A DNA stretch of 64,000 bases from JAHEJA01 sp965657215 (lineage in GTDB: Bacteria > Pseudomonadota > Alphaproteobacteria > Rhodobacterales > Rhodobacteraceae). Position 1 is the stretch's first letter. Each line of letters opens with the position of its first letter. The notes below the pieces were generated by a model, which saw only the letters and a program-made list of their open reading frames with translations, was not told the origin of the DNA and did no database searches. The translations under genes were made by a program, and so were the position numbers. This document shows positions 7,598 to 17,058 of the stretch, piece after piece. The stretch is from contig CBFHNR010000009.1 in assembly GCA_965657215.1 (NCBI GenBank), positions 1 through 64,000 of the forward strand. The letters run 5' to 3'.

Positions 7598-8899
7598 TCA
7601 CTCTAATCCTTCGGGCATTCCGACAATCATAAAGCGGAGGGCATCGGGCTGAATAAGGCGTTTGGCAACACGCTTGGTATCTTCAAGTGTCACAGCCTCG
7701 ATATAGGAATTGCGATTTTTTACGTAGTCAGGGCTGAGGCTATCATATTGCATTCCAACGAGGATATTCGCGATGCGGGCGTTCCCGTCGAACCGCAATG
7801 GATATGCCCCCGTCAAATAGGTCTTGGCACGCGATAGCTCTTCTTCGGTGACGCCGTTTTCTGCGATATCCTGCCAGAGGTCTTGGACAACTTCAACCGC
7901 CTCTTTGACCCGATCATTCGCTGTTGCAAATTGCCCGAGGTAGAGATCCGCATAAGCGCGCGACGACAAGTATGATCCTACGCCATAGGTCAAACCCCGC
8001 TTCTCGCGCAGCTCTGTCATAAGCCTGCTTTCAAAATTGCCACCGCCAATAATTGTATTCAACACATAAGCCGCAAAGAAATCTGGATCGTGTCGGTCAA
8101 TGCCAGCATGACCAAACAAAATCACCGATTGTGGTGTTTCAAATGGCACGACACGCACCCCTGTTTCCAGTGAGATATCCGCCTCAGCTGGCAAGGCAAG
8201 GACACTGGACGCAGGGAGATCACCGAGCAAATCATCAATGAGCTCAGACAAATCTTGTGCTGAAATATCACCAACGGCAGAGACGATAACCCTGTCGCGA
8301 ACAAGGATTTGTTTGTGAATGTCCGTTAGATCCTGTTTGGTAATGGACCCAACCGTATCCACGGTTCCGATGTCCTCGGAGCCATAGGGATGATCTCCGA
8401 ATGCTTCTGCGTTCCAGGCGCGGCCAACCATTTTATTGGGGTCTTTTTCTTGGGATTGGATGATCGACACAACTTGGGATTTCACGCGATCTACGGCATC
8501 TTGGTCAAATCGTGGATCGACCAAAGACTGACGCAGCAAGGCAACGGCCTCATCCCGATTTTCCGTCGAGAACCGAGCGGAGACGGACACCGCGTCAGAA
8601 TAAGCATCATAGCCAAAGCTCGCCGCAAGGCTGTCACGGGCTGTGCTAAAGCTTCGGGCATCCATATCCCCAGAGCCTTCTTCGAGAAGGCCCATCATGA
8701 GATTAACGATACCGCGTTTTTCAAGCGGCTCTACCGATGTTCCCCCTTTGAAACGAAGCTCTAGCGCCACAAAGGGAATGTTGCGGTCTTCGACCAACCA
8801 AGCCGATATGCCACCATCAGTTTCGACCTGTTGGATATCGGTTGCCGCCTGAAGAGGCAAACCAAAGGCTATCAAAACTGCAAAAAGACGAATAATCAT
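7598..8899 (-). CDS. M16 family peptidase, non-catalytic subunit
   Basis: A 433-residue M16 (insulinase/pitrilysin) protein with an N-terminal signal peptide (about 1-18). The zinc motif HxxEH is missing: the aligned position reads NLMMG (66-70). The substrate-binding pair typical of the inactive partner is present, R301 and Y305 in KRGLTYGVGSY. It overlaps the upstream M16 gene by four bases (ATGA), so the two are translationally coupled and probably form a periplasmic heterodimer in which this half positions the substrate. Peptide substrate unknown. Confidence 0.88.
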   Translation of the reverse strand: MIIRLFAVLIAFGLPLQAATDIQQVETDGGISAWLVEDRNIPFVALELRFKGGTSVEPLEKRGIVNLMMGLLEEGSGDMDARSFSTARDSLAASFGYDAYSDAVSVSARFSTENRDEAVALLRQSLVDPRFDQDAVDRVKSQVVSIIQSQEKDPNKMVGRAWNAEAFGDHPYGSEDIGTVDTVGSITKQDLTDIHKQILVRDRVIVSAVGDISAQDLSELIDDLLGDLPASSVLALPAEADISLETGVRVVPFETPQSVILFGHAGIDRHDPDFFAAYVLNTIIGGGNFESRLMTELREKRGLTYGVGSYLSSRAYADLYLGQFATANDRVKEAVEVVQDLWQDIAENGVTEEELSRAKTYLTGAYPLRFDGNARIANILVGMQYDSLSPDYVKNRNSYIEAVTLEDTKRVAKRLIQPDALRFMIVGMPEGLE

Positions 8900-10236
8900 T
8901 TGCTTTCCTCCTGCGATTTCATCATCCAGCCCGTCACTGAATTTTCGGGAACCAATATATCCTTTGCGGCTTGGATAATCTCGCCGGCGGTGATGGCCTC
9001 AAGCACATCCGGCCATGCATGCACATCCTCAATCGTCAAACCAACAGCCAACGCCTGACCGTACAGATGAGCAAGGGATTGGGTGTTGTCTTGCGCATAA
9101 ATGCTTTCGGCGCGAATTTGCTTTTTCAGTCGGTCTAAGTGGTCTTGATCAACGCCATTCTTGATGAAATCTGAAATTGCTTGATCCATTGCTGTTTCAG
9201 CCTGCTCAAGCGTCACGTCTTGGCTCGGCACAACTACCAACGAAAAGGTGCCATCGTCCACTGAGGTTCCAGAGTAGAACGCCCCTGAGTAAACGGAAAC
9301 TTGGCTCTCAAACTGAAGCTTTTGCGTCAATACAGATGTTTGATCCCCGCCCAAAAGCTGCGCCAATAGAGTTAAGGCCGCCGCTTGGATTTGATTATCG
9401 CTGTCCCTCTCGGGTGCGATATAGGCGCGGGTCACGTAATCTTGGGTAACGCGCGCATCATGAAAGGTCATGCGACGCTCTGAGGTGTGTGGCGGTTCTT
9501 GCGGGCGTTTACGCGGGCGAAGCTCTGGATTTGCAGGGATGACGCCATAATAGGTCTGCGCCAAAGATTTAACCGCATCAGGCTCGACATCCCCTGCCAC
9601 GACTAGAATGGCATTATTCGGTGCGTAATACTGTCGGTAATACGCCAATGCATCCGCTAGGGTCAGCTTTTCCATTTCATGACGCCAGCCGATGATGGGG
9701 ACACCATAGCGATGGTTCAAAAACAAAGCCGCGTTGCGCTGTTCCCGAAATAATGCACCCGGATCATTTTCGACACGCATATTTCGTTCTTCGATAATGA
9801 CATCACGTTCGGTGAGAATGTCCGCTTCGTCGAGGTCGAGATTGACCATACGATCGGCTTCCATTTTCATCATCAGCTCGAGCCGATCCGCAGCGATGCG
9901 TTGGTGATACGCCGTGTAGTCATAACTGGTAAACGCATTATCTGATCCGCCGTTTTCAGCGACAGTGCGTGAGAATTCACCGCTTTCAAGGGTCTTGGTT
10001 TTTTTGAACAATAGATGTTCGAGAAAATGAGCCACACCAGATACCCCTGGCGTTTCATCCGCAGATCCCGCTTTGTACCAGACCATATGAACCACAACGG
10101 GGGCGCGGTGATCTTCGATCACGACCACGTCCATACCATTGTCCAATTGAAAGGTTGTGACCGCGTCAGAGATTGCTCCGAACACCGGAGTACCCAGAGC
10201 CAAAATAAACCCAACAGTCAATTTTAATGCACGCAT
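8896..10236 (-). CDS. M16 family zinc peptidase, catalytic subunit
   Basis: A 446-residue zinc peptidase with signal peptide (about 1-20) and the inverted zinc motif HFLEH at 70-74. E150, 76 residues after H74, fits the third ligand. The ATG at 10236 is chosen because AAGGAG lies six bases before it and a signal peptide follows at once; the frame is open further upstream but overlaps the preceding region without a ribosome site. It is followed by the inactive partner with a 4-bp overlap. Paired active and inactive M16 genes are common in alphaproteobacteria; I infer a periplasmic peptide-degrading complex. Confidence 0.9.
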   Translation of the reverse strand: MRALKLTVGFILALGTPVFGAISDAVTTFQLDNGMDVVVIEDHRAPVVVHMVWYKAGSADETPGVSGVAHFLEHLLFKKTKTLESGEFSRTVAENGGSDNAFTSYDYTAYHQRIAADRLELMMKMEADRMVNLDLDEADILTERDVIIEERNMRVENDPGALFREQRNAALFLNHRYGVPIIGWRHEMEKLTLADALAYYRQYYAPNNAILVVAGDVEPDAVKSLAQTYYGVIPANPELRPRKRPQEPPHTSERRMTFHDARVTQDYVTRAYIAPERDSDNQIQAAALTLLAQLLGGDQTSVLTQKLQFESQVSVYSGAFYSGTSVDDGTFSLVVVPSQDVTLEQAETAMDQAISDFIKNGVDQDHLDRLKKQIRAESIYAQDNTQSLAHLYGQALAVGLTIEDVHAWPDVLEAITAGEIIQAAKDILVPENSVTGWMMKSQEESK

Positions 10237-10294
10237 CTCTTTCTCCTTTGGGAACAAGATACGCTTGGCAATCGGGGTTTCAAGCCGCTTCGCG

Positions 10295-10654
10295 TTATCG
10301 TGATAACTTGCCACGCATCCAATTGAATAATCTACCAAGTCTTGATGGCTTTTTAGCCTGCTTGAGTGGCACCAAATCTGACGGGTCCGCATTTGGAGCA
10401 CTCTGCTCGCGCGTCACCGTCTGAGACACGACAGGAATTTGACGCACCATATCTGCGCGATTTGGGCCATTGCTCGCAGGAGATGGCAATGCCGCAAAAG
10501 AGCTCGGCACTTCCAAAGGCTTAAAGACTTGGGTCTGATAGGGATCAGGGCCCCCAGTTGGGCTATAATAATTAGTTGGCGCAGGTTTATTCCCTTTGGA
10601 ACATCCTGCCACAGCTAGCGCCAGCACAACAAACATCACACCAGATCGCTTCAT
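10295..10654 (-). CDS. DUF3035 lipoprotein, BamF-like
   Basis: A 119-residue lipoprotein precursor with lipobox AVAGC and lipidated Cys18. The Pro-rich stretch KPLEVPSSFAALPSP (about 45-60) resembles the conserved segment of DUF3035 proteins, which some annotations call BamF, an accessory lipoprotein of the outer-membrane BAM complex in alphaproteobacteria. The C-terminus is basic (RLFNWMRGKLSR). GAGGAG lies just before the ATG. It sits between lspA, whose product would process it, and the M16 pair. The BAM role is family inference and is not shown by this sequence. Confidence 0.7.
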   Translation of the reverse strand: MKRSGVMFVVLALAVAGCSKGNKPAPTNYYSPTGGPDPYQTQVFKPLEVPSSFAALPSPASNGPNRADMVRQIPVVSQTVTREQSAPNADPSDLVPLKQAKKPSRLGRLFNWMRGKLSR

Positions 10655-10705
10655 CCCAATCTCCTCACCAGTTGCGAAAACAAATAGACCATACCGCGCA
10701 AAAGG

Positions 10706-11176
10706 TCATCCCTGTTTTTGCGCTGGGGGGATAATCGCCAATGCAATCGCCCCTGCAAAGATGGAAATATCCGCAACATTGAATGAAAACGGGTTAGAAA
10801 ACCCACAGCAAGACATGTTCAAGAAATCAGCCACCGCACCATAGGCCACGCGATCGACGACATTGCCAATAGCGCCACCGATGAGCAAGCCAGCCGCTAT
10901 ATACCCAATTTTGCGCGGGCGTTCCCGATAAATCCAAATCAGAACAAAACAGCAAATCGCAAGACTGATCGCAACCAATACATATTGTGCAGAATGCGCA
11001 TTGTTGGAAAACAACCCAAAGTTCACGCCCCTATTCCACGCCATTCGAAAATTCAAAACTGGAGGCAATACATCAATTACAAGAACCGTTTTGAGGTCCA
11101 AGACAAAAACAACATAAAGCTTAGTCACTTGGTCCAGTATGAAAGTTACAATTGCCGTTAGAAAGAGGGCGCGCAT
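10706..11176 (-). CDS. lspA: Lipoprotein signal peptidase (signal peptidase II)
   Basis: A 156-residue, four-span inner-membrane aspartyl protease that cleaves prolipoproteins before the lipidated cysteine. The catalytic pair is D108 in GNVVDR and D136 in FNVADI, and the N-terminal DQVTK motif (15-19) is present. AAGGA lies seven bases before the ATG and overlaps the end of purH, which stops nine bases upstream, so purH and lspA are probably co-transcribed. A lipoprotein gene follows directly. Confidence 0.95.
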   Translation of the reverse strand: MRALFLTAIVTFILDQVTKLYVVFVLDLKTVLVIDVLPPVLNFRMAWNRGVNFGLFSNNAHSAQYVLVAISLAICCFVLIWIYRERPRKIGYIAAGLLIGGAIGNVVDRVAYGAVADFLNMSCCGFSNPFSFNVADISIFAGAIALAIIPPAQKQG

Positions 11177-11185
11177 GGAGTGTCC

Positions 11186-12775
11186 TTAATGTCTAAAGTG
11201 GCGCATGCCTGTAAAGACCATTGCCAAGCCTGCCTCATCGGCGGCAGCAATAACATCTTCGTCGCGCATGGACCCACCTGGTTGAATGATCGCTGTGGCC
11301 CCTGCTTCTGCAGCGGTCAAAAGACCATCTGCAAAGGGGAAAAACGCATCAGAGGCCACAACAGATCCTTGTGTCAAAGGAGCCTCTAAGCCCAGCGCCT
11401 CTGCCATGTCTTGCGCTTTGCGCGCAGCAATACGACAGCTATCGACACGGCTCATTTGGCCCGCACCAACGCCCACAGTCGCGCCATCTTTGACGTAAAC
11501 AATGGCATTCGATTTAACGTGCTTGGCCACTTTCCATGCGAACAAGAGGTCCGCCATTTCCTGATCACTTGGCGCACGTTTGGTTACAACTTTGAGATCG
11601 GCCAAATCAACATGACCGTTGTCTTTGTCTTGGACCAAGTAACCACCAGACACTTGACGGATCGTCATATTCGACTGGGTCGGGTCCGCCATTTCGCCCG
11701 TTGTCAAAAGGCGCAGGTTTTTCTTGGTTGAAAAGACCTCAATTGCCTCTTGGGTCGCATCAGGTGCAATCACAACCTCGGTAAAGATTTTTGTGATTTC
11801 CTCAGCTGTGGCGCGATCTAGCGTCTCATTCAGAGCAATAATGCCACCAAAGGCCGATGTGCGATCACAGTCAAATGCGGATTTATAAGCCTCTAGCAAC
11901 GTCGCGCCACGTGCAACGCCACAGGGGTTTGCATGTTTGATAATCGCACAGGCTGGGCCAAGGTCTGCCCCAAATTCGCAAGCCAATTCAAAGGCCGCAT
12001 CCGTGTCATTGATATTGTTATAGGACAACTCTTTGCCTTGGTGTTGGATCGCTGTCGCGACACCAGGACGGTGAGATCCATCAACATAAAACGAAGCTGA
12101 TTGATGTGGGTTTTCACCATAGCGTAATGTCTGCGCCAATTCACCTGCAACTGCGCGACGACGTGGGGCATCCTCACCGATAGCTTGGGCCATCCAGCCT
12201 GAAACGGCCGCGTCATAGGCAGCGGTTCGTGCATAGGCGCGCTGTGCCATTTTTTGGCGGAAGGCATAAGATGTCTGGCCTTCGTTGCCAGCAAGCTCAG
12301 CCAATAATTCTTCGTAGTCTTCGACATCAACAACAGTCGTGACAAACCCATGGTTCTTCGCCGCAGCACGGATCATCGCAGGTCCGCCGATATCGATATT
12401 CTCAACGCATTCTTCATAGTCGCCACCTTTGGCAACGGTTTCCTCAAATGGATAGAGGTTCACAACCAACAAATCGATGCCCGCAATACCATGTTCGTCC
12501 ATGGCGGCGGTGTGATCTGCATTATCGCGCAGCGCCAATAATCCACCATGCACCATGGGATGCAATGTCTTTACCCGACCATCCATCATCTCTGGGAACC
12601 CAGTCACATCAGCGACATCTTTTACAGGCAATCCTGCATCACGAATGGCCTTGGCGCTCCCTCCTGTTGAAAGCAATTCCACCCCTCCAGAGGACAAGGC
12701 AGTGGCAAGGTCAATCAAGCCAGTCTTGTCAGAAACGGAAATAAGGGCGCGGCGTACAGGGAAGAGATCAGTCAT
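11186..12775 (-). CDS. purH: Bifunctional AICAR transformylase / IMP cyclohydrolase
   Basis: A 529-residue enzyme for the last two steps of IMP synthesis. The N-terminal MGS-like IMP cyclohydrolase domain starts RRALISVSDKTGL and carries LLSTGGSAKAI. The larger C-terminal transformylase domain has the IKHANPCGVA motif with the catalytic Lys-His pair, and ends in FTGMRHFRH, typical of the family. Full length. It lies between the heparinase-like gene and lspA on the same strand. Confidence 0.97.
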   Translation of the reverse strand: MTDLFPVRRALISVSDKTGLIDLATALSSGGVELLSTGGSAKAIRDAGLPVKDVADVTGFPEMMDGRVKTLHPMVHGGLLALRDNADHTAAMDEHGIAGIDLLVVNLYPFEETVAKGGDYEECVENIDIGGPAMIRAAAKNHGFVTTVVDVEDYEELLAELAGNEGQTSYAFRQKMAQRAYARTAAYDAAVSGWMAQAIGEDAPRRRAVAGELAQTLRYGENPHQSASFYVDGSHRPGVATAIQHQGKELSYNNINDTDAAFELACEFGADLGPACAIIKHANPCGVARGATLLEAYKSAFDCDRTSAFGGIIALNETLDRATAEEITKIFTEVVIAPDATQEAIEVFSTKKNLRLLTTGEMADPTQSNMTIRQVSGGYLVQDKDNGHVDLADLKVVTKRAPSDQEMADLLFAWKVAKHVKSNAIVYVKDGATVGVGAGQMSRVDSCRIAARKAQDMAEALGLEAPLTQGSVVASDAFFPFADGLLTAAEAGATAIIQPGGSMRDEDVIAAADEAGLAMVFTGMRHFRH

Positions 12776-12796
12776 TCTAGAATATCCAAACAGTCA

Positions 12797-14542
12797 TTAT
12801 TGGTCGTCCGCTTCGATCCAATTCATATCACGAACACCAATATCAGTGTCATGCGCTTTTGAGAGGGACCAGCGGATGCGCGTTGCATACTCCATTGCGC
12901 GCCAAGACAAAACAGCTTGTTTCGTCGCACGAGGCTTTAATCGACCCGTTTCGAGATAAACACTCGGCTCAAGCGTCAAATCAGCCGCCCCTTCAAAGCG
13001 GAGGATCCAGACCTCACCACTTTTCAGCATCATTGAAATCGCCTTGCCGCCTAAATCAACTTCGGCTTCGACATCTGGATGCAAATGAAATTTTATAAAC
13101 ATTGGAAAGCCGGATAGCTTGCTTGCATCTAGGGCTCTGTCGAATAGCTTTTCCGCTTTTGAGTTCACAGCAATTAACGTGTCCTCGCCAACGATTGCCC
13201 GACCATCTAACGTCAATTCCAATTTTCTGGCATGGGTCAAACCGTTCGTTGCAACATAGCCGTCATGCGCGCCCTCAAACACGAAACCATCGACCGTATG
13301 CGTCATTTGAACGGGGACATCCGTGGGGCCATCCACCAAGACTTCTCGTTCCACTCCAGCATAGGTCAGTTTGCGGCCCAGCTTTGAACTGGACACGCCG
13401 TCCAAATGCAGCGTTGAATGGGACGGCGTTGCGCGGCCTGCTGTGCGCCACTCTTCACCAAAGCTCACACCTGATCCGCAATTGACGATCACAGGACGAC
13501 GCCCCGACGTCAGCTCAAAGGCAAGTGTTGAGGCATGCGCATTCACCGATGCCCGTCCCTCAGGTGGCAGACTGGCATCCACAATGACACTGGTGCGCCC
13601 TGCAGACAGCCGCGCATAGCCCATCGCCAAACCGTCCGCTTGCATCGTGCGGTTTCCAGATTGCGCCAAGGCGTGATCTAGACGACCATCGACACCGCGC
13701 CCCCCGCCATGGAACCGCGCAAGTCCACCGTCAGAGTGGCGTAATGTGCGCAGGGTGGGGGCAATACGATCGATCGCTTCGACATGCGTTTTCGCGGGTG
13801 TCCATCCTGCATCACGAAGGGCAGAGGCCGCCCACGTCAGCAAAGTGAAAACTTCCAATAATTCTTCTGGATTACGGGTCAAGATGCCACCCGTCTCATC
13901 AATCTGCAACCGACATTCCTTGGCCAATGCGCTGGTCGCTGGGGCAACAAGGTGATCCATACCCGACAGGGACAGCCCTGCATAAATCAACCCTGTGAGG
14001 GCTTCAAACCGTGGCAAGCCAGGGGTTGTTTTGGACCACCTACGAGACAAAAATAGCGTTTGATGCGCTAGGGATCTATAAAATCTCTCGGATATCTCCG
14101 CATCTTGACCGCGTAACAAGAGCATCGTGTGGTGGATCCAGCGGATAATGCGGCGGCCTGTGAGATCGGGCAACCACCCAGCACCAGAGCCGCGACCATA
14201 GCGATCGATCCACTCAAACGTCCACTCTTGGGCTCTGCGTCGCGCCGTCAAATCACCAACCGAGGCCAAGTCATCCAACCATCCGAACCCATGGGACGCC
14301 TCTTGAAACGGCACTGAGGGAGGTGTCAAAGACCAGATCGATGTTTCTGGGGCCTCAATCAAGCTTCCGGCCAAAAGGATATTACCAGCACACAGCTGAC
14401 GCCCCTTGGCAAAGCTACCGATAGATCGCGGCTCTGGTTGCGAAACAATCCCCGTCGCAGGACGTGAAAATCCACTGAGGCGCGCATGAACGCGGTGCAT
14501 CAATCTAAGATGGCGTGCTGATAAATTATTAGAAAGCGTCAT
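12797..14542 (-). CDS. Heparinase II/III family protein
   Basis: A 581-residue protein with an N-terminal alpha-helical region and a C-terminal heparinase II/III-like beta domain containing segments such as RPVIVNCGSGVSFG and HSTLHLDG. I choose the ATG at 14542 with GGGCAGGG before it; a GTG 13 codons upstream has no ribosome site. No clear signal peptide is seen. Its fixed place between rsmB and purH is common to many Rhodobacterales, where its substrate is unknown; a role in polysaccharide or cell-envelope glycan cleavage is only inferred. Confidence 0.82.
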   Translation of the reverse strand: MTLSNNLSARHLRLMHRVHARLSGFSRPATGIVSQPEPRSIGSFAKGRQLCAGNILLAGSLIEAPETSIWSLTPPSVPFQEASHGFGWLDDLASVGDLTARRRAQEWTFEWIDRYGRGSGAGWLPDLTGRRIIRWIHHTMLLLRGQDAEISERFYRSLAHQTLFLSRRWSKTTPGLPRFEALTGLIYAGLSLSGMDHLVAPATSALAKECRLQIDETGGILTRNPEELLEVFTLLTWAASALRDAGWTPAKTHVEAIDRIAPTLRTLRHSDGGLARFHGGGRGVDGRLDHALAQSGNRTMQADGLAMGYARLSAGRTSVIVDASLPPEGRASVNAHASTLAFELTSGRRPVIVNCGSGVSFGEEWRTAGRATPSHSTLHLDGVSSSKLGRKLTYAGVEREVLVDGPTDVPVQMTHTVDGFVFEGAHDGYVATNGLTHARKLELTLDGRAIVGEDTLIAVNSKAEKLFDRALDASKLSGFPMFIKFHLHPDVEAEVDLGGKAISMMLKSGEVWILRFEGAADLTLEPSVYLETGRLKPRATKQAVLSWRAMEYATRIRWSLSKAHDTDIGVRDMNWIEADDQ

Positions 14543-14625
14543 GCGCCCTGCCCTTTGCGCGTGATCTGGTAGGATGGACACACCATAATAGGTTCACACC
14601 TTGCTGTCACCGCGCAATATTTTTG

Positions 14626-15906
14626 TTACGATGTTTTGCGCAAAATTGAGATATAAAAGCCATCCATCCCGCCGTGTTCCGCCAAATAATCAGGACGCAA
14701 ACGCAGCCCACCTTCGTGGGTGATCCAATCCGCGTCGATAAAATCAATGGATGACAGATCCTCGACCTCTACATTTTGGTGCCGCTCTAGAGCCTCATCT
14801 ATCTGAACTTCGCCCTCATCTGGCAACAAGGAACAGGTGCAATAGACCAAGCGACCATTTGGCTTGAGCAATGTCAAAGCGTGATCGAGCATGCGTTCTT
14901 GAATATCGAACAATTCCATGAATTCTGAGCCGTCCTTGGCATGTGGCAAATCTGGATGGCGTCGGATTGTCCCCGTGGCAGAACAGGGCGCATCAAGCAA
15001 TATGACGTCAAAGAGCGCATCACTATAAGCAAAGGCATCCTCCACAATTATATCCGCCTCTAACCCGACGCGCTCCATATTTTGATGTACGCGGTTCATG
15101 CGATACTCGGAAACATCAAGCGCCGTCACTTTGGCCCCTGCTGCAGCGAGCTGCATAGTTTTACCACCCGGTGCCGCACATAAATCCAACACACGAAGCC
15201 CAGAGACATCCCCCAAGAGGCGCACAGGCAAGGCCGCCGCTGCGTCCTGAACCCACCAGTCCCCTGCTTGAAAACCGGGCAGCTTGGACACTTGGCCCGC
15301 GTCGCTGAGGCGAATTGTGCCGTTCATGATGATCTCACCATTCAACGCCTCGGCAAGCTCATTGAGTTTGCTCGGGTCTTTGGGGGTGATATCAAGTGGA
15401 GGCTGTTGGAACTGTACTGCTTCTATGCTTGCAATGATTTCTGGGCTGTAGGCATCGGTCAAAGGTTTGCGGAGCCATTTTGGCAAACGTGGTAACCTGA
15501 GGATTTCCCATTCCTTTGGTCCTTGATCGGCGATTTTGCGCATGACGGCATTCACCAAACCCTTGAAATGCGCATAGCGTTTATTTCGGGCACATAGATT
15601 GACCGCCTCGTTCACAACACCATGCGCGTCCCCACCCATGCAAAGCTCAACTGTCGCCACGCGCATAATGTTCAAAATACCGAGAGCAGGCATGCGTTTT
15701 ACGTGCTGTCCTAAAATCTTGTCCGCGCGCTCCAATCCGCGCAAAGTTTGAACCGCCAAACGCTGGGCTCTTGCACGGTCTGCGGGATCAAGAGGATCCA
15801 ATATACCTGCATTGATCGCCTCAGGAAGTAACCGGCCCTCTTCGCCCAAGACTTCGTTTAATAGGCGCACTGCCATCTGGCGGGCAGTTGGGGCTTGTTT
15901 CGGCAT
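14626..15906 (-). CDS. rsmB: 16S rRNA m5C methyltransferase RsmB/Sun
   Basis: A 426-residue SAM-dependent methyltransferase. The N-terminal NusB-like RNA-binding domain (about 1-140) is followed by the Rossmann domain with DLCAAPGGK (241-249). Both cysteines of the RNA m5C mechanism are present: C308 in DAPCSATG and C358 in YCTCSLLPDEGE. The ATG at 15906 with AAGGA upstream is preferred over a longer reading frame. Divergent from the SDHAF4-like gene with 67 bases between the starts. Confidence 0.93.
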   Translation of the reverse strand: MPKQAPTARQMAVRLLNEVLGEEGRLLPEAINAGILDPLDPADRARAQRLAVQTLRGLERADKILGQHVKRMPALGILNIMRVATVELCMGGDAHGVVNEAVNLCARNKRYAHFKGLVNAVMRKIADQGPKEWEILRLPRLPKWLRKPLTDAYSPEIIASIEAVQFQQPPLDITPKDPSKLNELAEALNGEIIMNGTIRLSDAGQVSKLPGFQAGDWWVQDAAAALPVRLLGDVSGLRVLDLCAAPGGKTMQLAAAGAKVTALDVSEYRMNRVHQNMERVGLEADIIVEDAFAYSDALFDVILLDAPCSATGTIRRHPDLPHAKDGSEFMELFDIQERMLDHALTLLKPNGRLVYCTCSLLPDEGEVQIDEALERHQNVEVEDLSSIDFIDADWITHEGGLRLRPDYLAEHGGMDGFYISILRKTS

Positions 15907-15973
15907 ATGTGGGAATCCTTGCAATTTGATTGGGTCGTCGTATATCAACCCTTATAGCATTAGGAAAGAGATC

Positions 15974-16150
15974 ATGAGCGATCACAACGACCTCCCCCCC
16001 GCGGCACAACGTGCCTTGGCCGAAGCAGAAGAGCGTCGCCAAAAGGCCAAAGATGCCGCAGCCCTTCCCAAAGAGTTGGGGGGCCGCGATGGACCAGAGC
16101 CTGTTCGCTATGGGGATTGGGAAAAGAAAGGGTTGGCAATCGATTTTTAA
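15974..16150 (+). CDS. DUF1674 / SDHAF4-like succinate dehydrogenase assembly factor
   Basis: A 58-residue protein ending in the conserved block ELGGRDGPEPVRYGDWEKKG, the DUF1674 signature also found in mitochondrial SDHAF4, which binds the flavinylated SdhA and promotes complex II assembly. The N-terminal half is a charged helix. GGAAAGAG precedes the ATG. The gene is the only plus-strand gene in the stretch and overlaps the end of fmt by four bases in convergent orientation. No sdh genes are in the window. Confidence 0.88.
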   Translation: MSDHNDLPPAAQRALAEAEERRQKAKDAAALPKELGGRDGPEPVRYGDWEKKGLAIDF

Positions 16151-17058
16151 TCGACTGTTTGCCCTTTTACCAAGGGATATCCCCTTAGGAAGATATCCGC
16201 AGCTTGCGCCGATTTTCCCGATCTCTGAGCGGTGAGGATGCGCACGGCACCTGATCCGCATGCAATCACAAGATCCTCGGACATGACCTGACCTGATGGT
16301 CCCGACACATTCGGGGCAACCTCAGAGGCAAGCGCCTTGATGCGATCATCGCCCACTTGGAACCACGCCCCGGGAAAAGGCGACAGACCCCTGATTTGTC
16401 GATCAACCTCTAGAGCGGATTGCGACCAATCAATCCGCGCCTCGCTTTTGTCAATTTTATGCGCATAGGTAACACCCTCGCTTGACTGCGGAACGGCGTG
16501 TAGATTTGGTAATGTGTCGAGTGCCTCAACAATCAGACCTGCCCCCTGCTCTGACAAGCGATCATGCAAGATTGCCGTAGTATCCGTCGGATGAATGTCC
16601 ATTTCAGCCGCTAGCAACACTGGACCCGTGTCCAAGCCTGCTTCCATTTGCATGATACAAATGCCTGTTTTCTGATCCCCGGACATGATCGCCCGATGAA
16701 TAGGGGCCGCCCCGCGCCACCGTGGTAAAAGGGATGCGTGAATATTCAGACATCCCAATTTTGGCGCATCCAAAACAGGTTGAGGCAAAAGCAAACCATA
16801 GGCAACGACAACAGCAATATCAGCGTTTAATGCATCAAACTCGGCTTGCTCCTCAACTGATTTGAGCGATATTGGATGGCGAACATCAAGCCCAAGTTCT
16901 AAAGCGCGCGTATGAACCGGGGTTGGGCGATCTTTTTTGCCGCGTCCTGCTGGGCGGGGCGGTTGGCAATAGACGCAGACAATTTCATGACCTGCATCGA
17001 CCAAAGACTGTAACACAGGAACCGAAAATTCAGGCGTCCCCATAAAGACGATTTTCAT
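16147..17058 (-). CDS. fmt: Methionyl-tRNA formyltransferase
   Basis: A 303-residue enzyme that formylates initiator Met-tRNA from 10-formyltetrahydrofolate. The catalytic triad N105, H107 (NIHASLLPRWRGAAP) and D143 (AGLDTG) is intact, and the C-terminal OB-like domain is present. The start overlaps the stop of the degenerate deformylase gene by four bases (ATGA), so def, its paralogue and fmt form one tightly coupled operon. Confidence 0.97.
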   Translation of the reverse strand: MKIVFMGTPEFSVPVLQSLVDAGHEIVCVYCQPPRPAGRGKKDRPTPVHTRALELGLDVRHPISLKSVEEQAEFDALNADIAVVVAYGLLLPQPVLDAPKLGCLNIHASLLPRWRGAAPIHRAIMSGDQKTGICIMQMEAGLDTGPVLLAAEMDIHPTDTTAILHDRLSEQGAGLIVEALDTLPNLHAVPQSSEGVTYAHKIDKSEARIDWSQSALEVDRQIRGLSPFPGAWFQVGDDRIKALASEVAPNVSGPSGQVMSEDLVIACGSGAVRILTAQRSGKSAQAADIFLRGYPLVKGQTVD

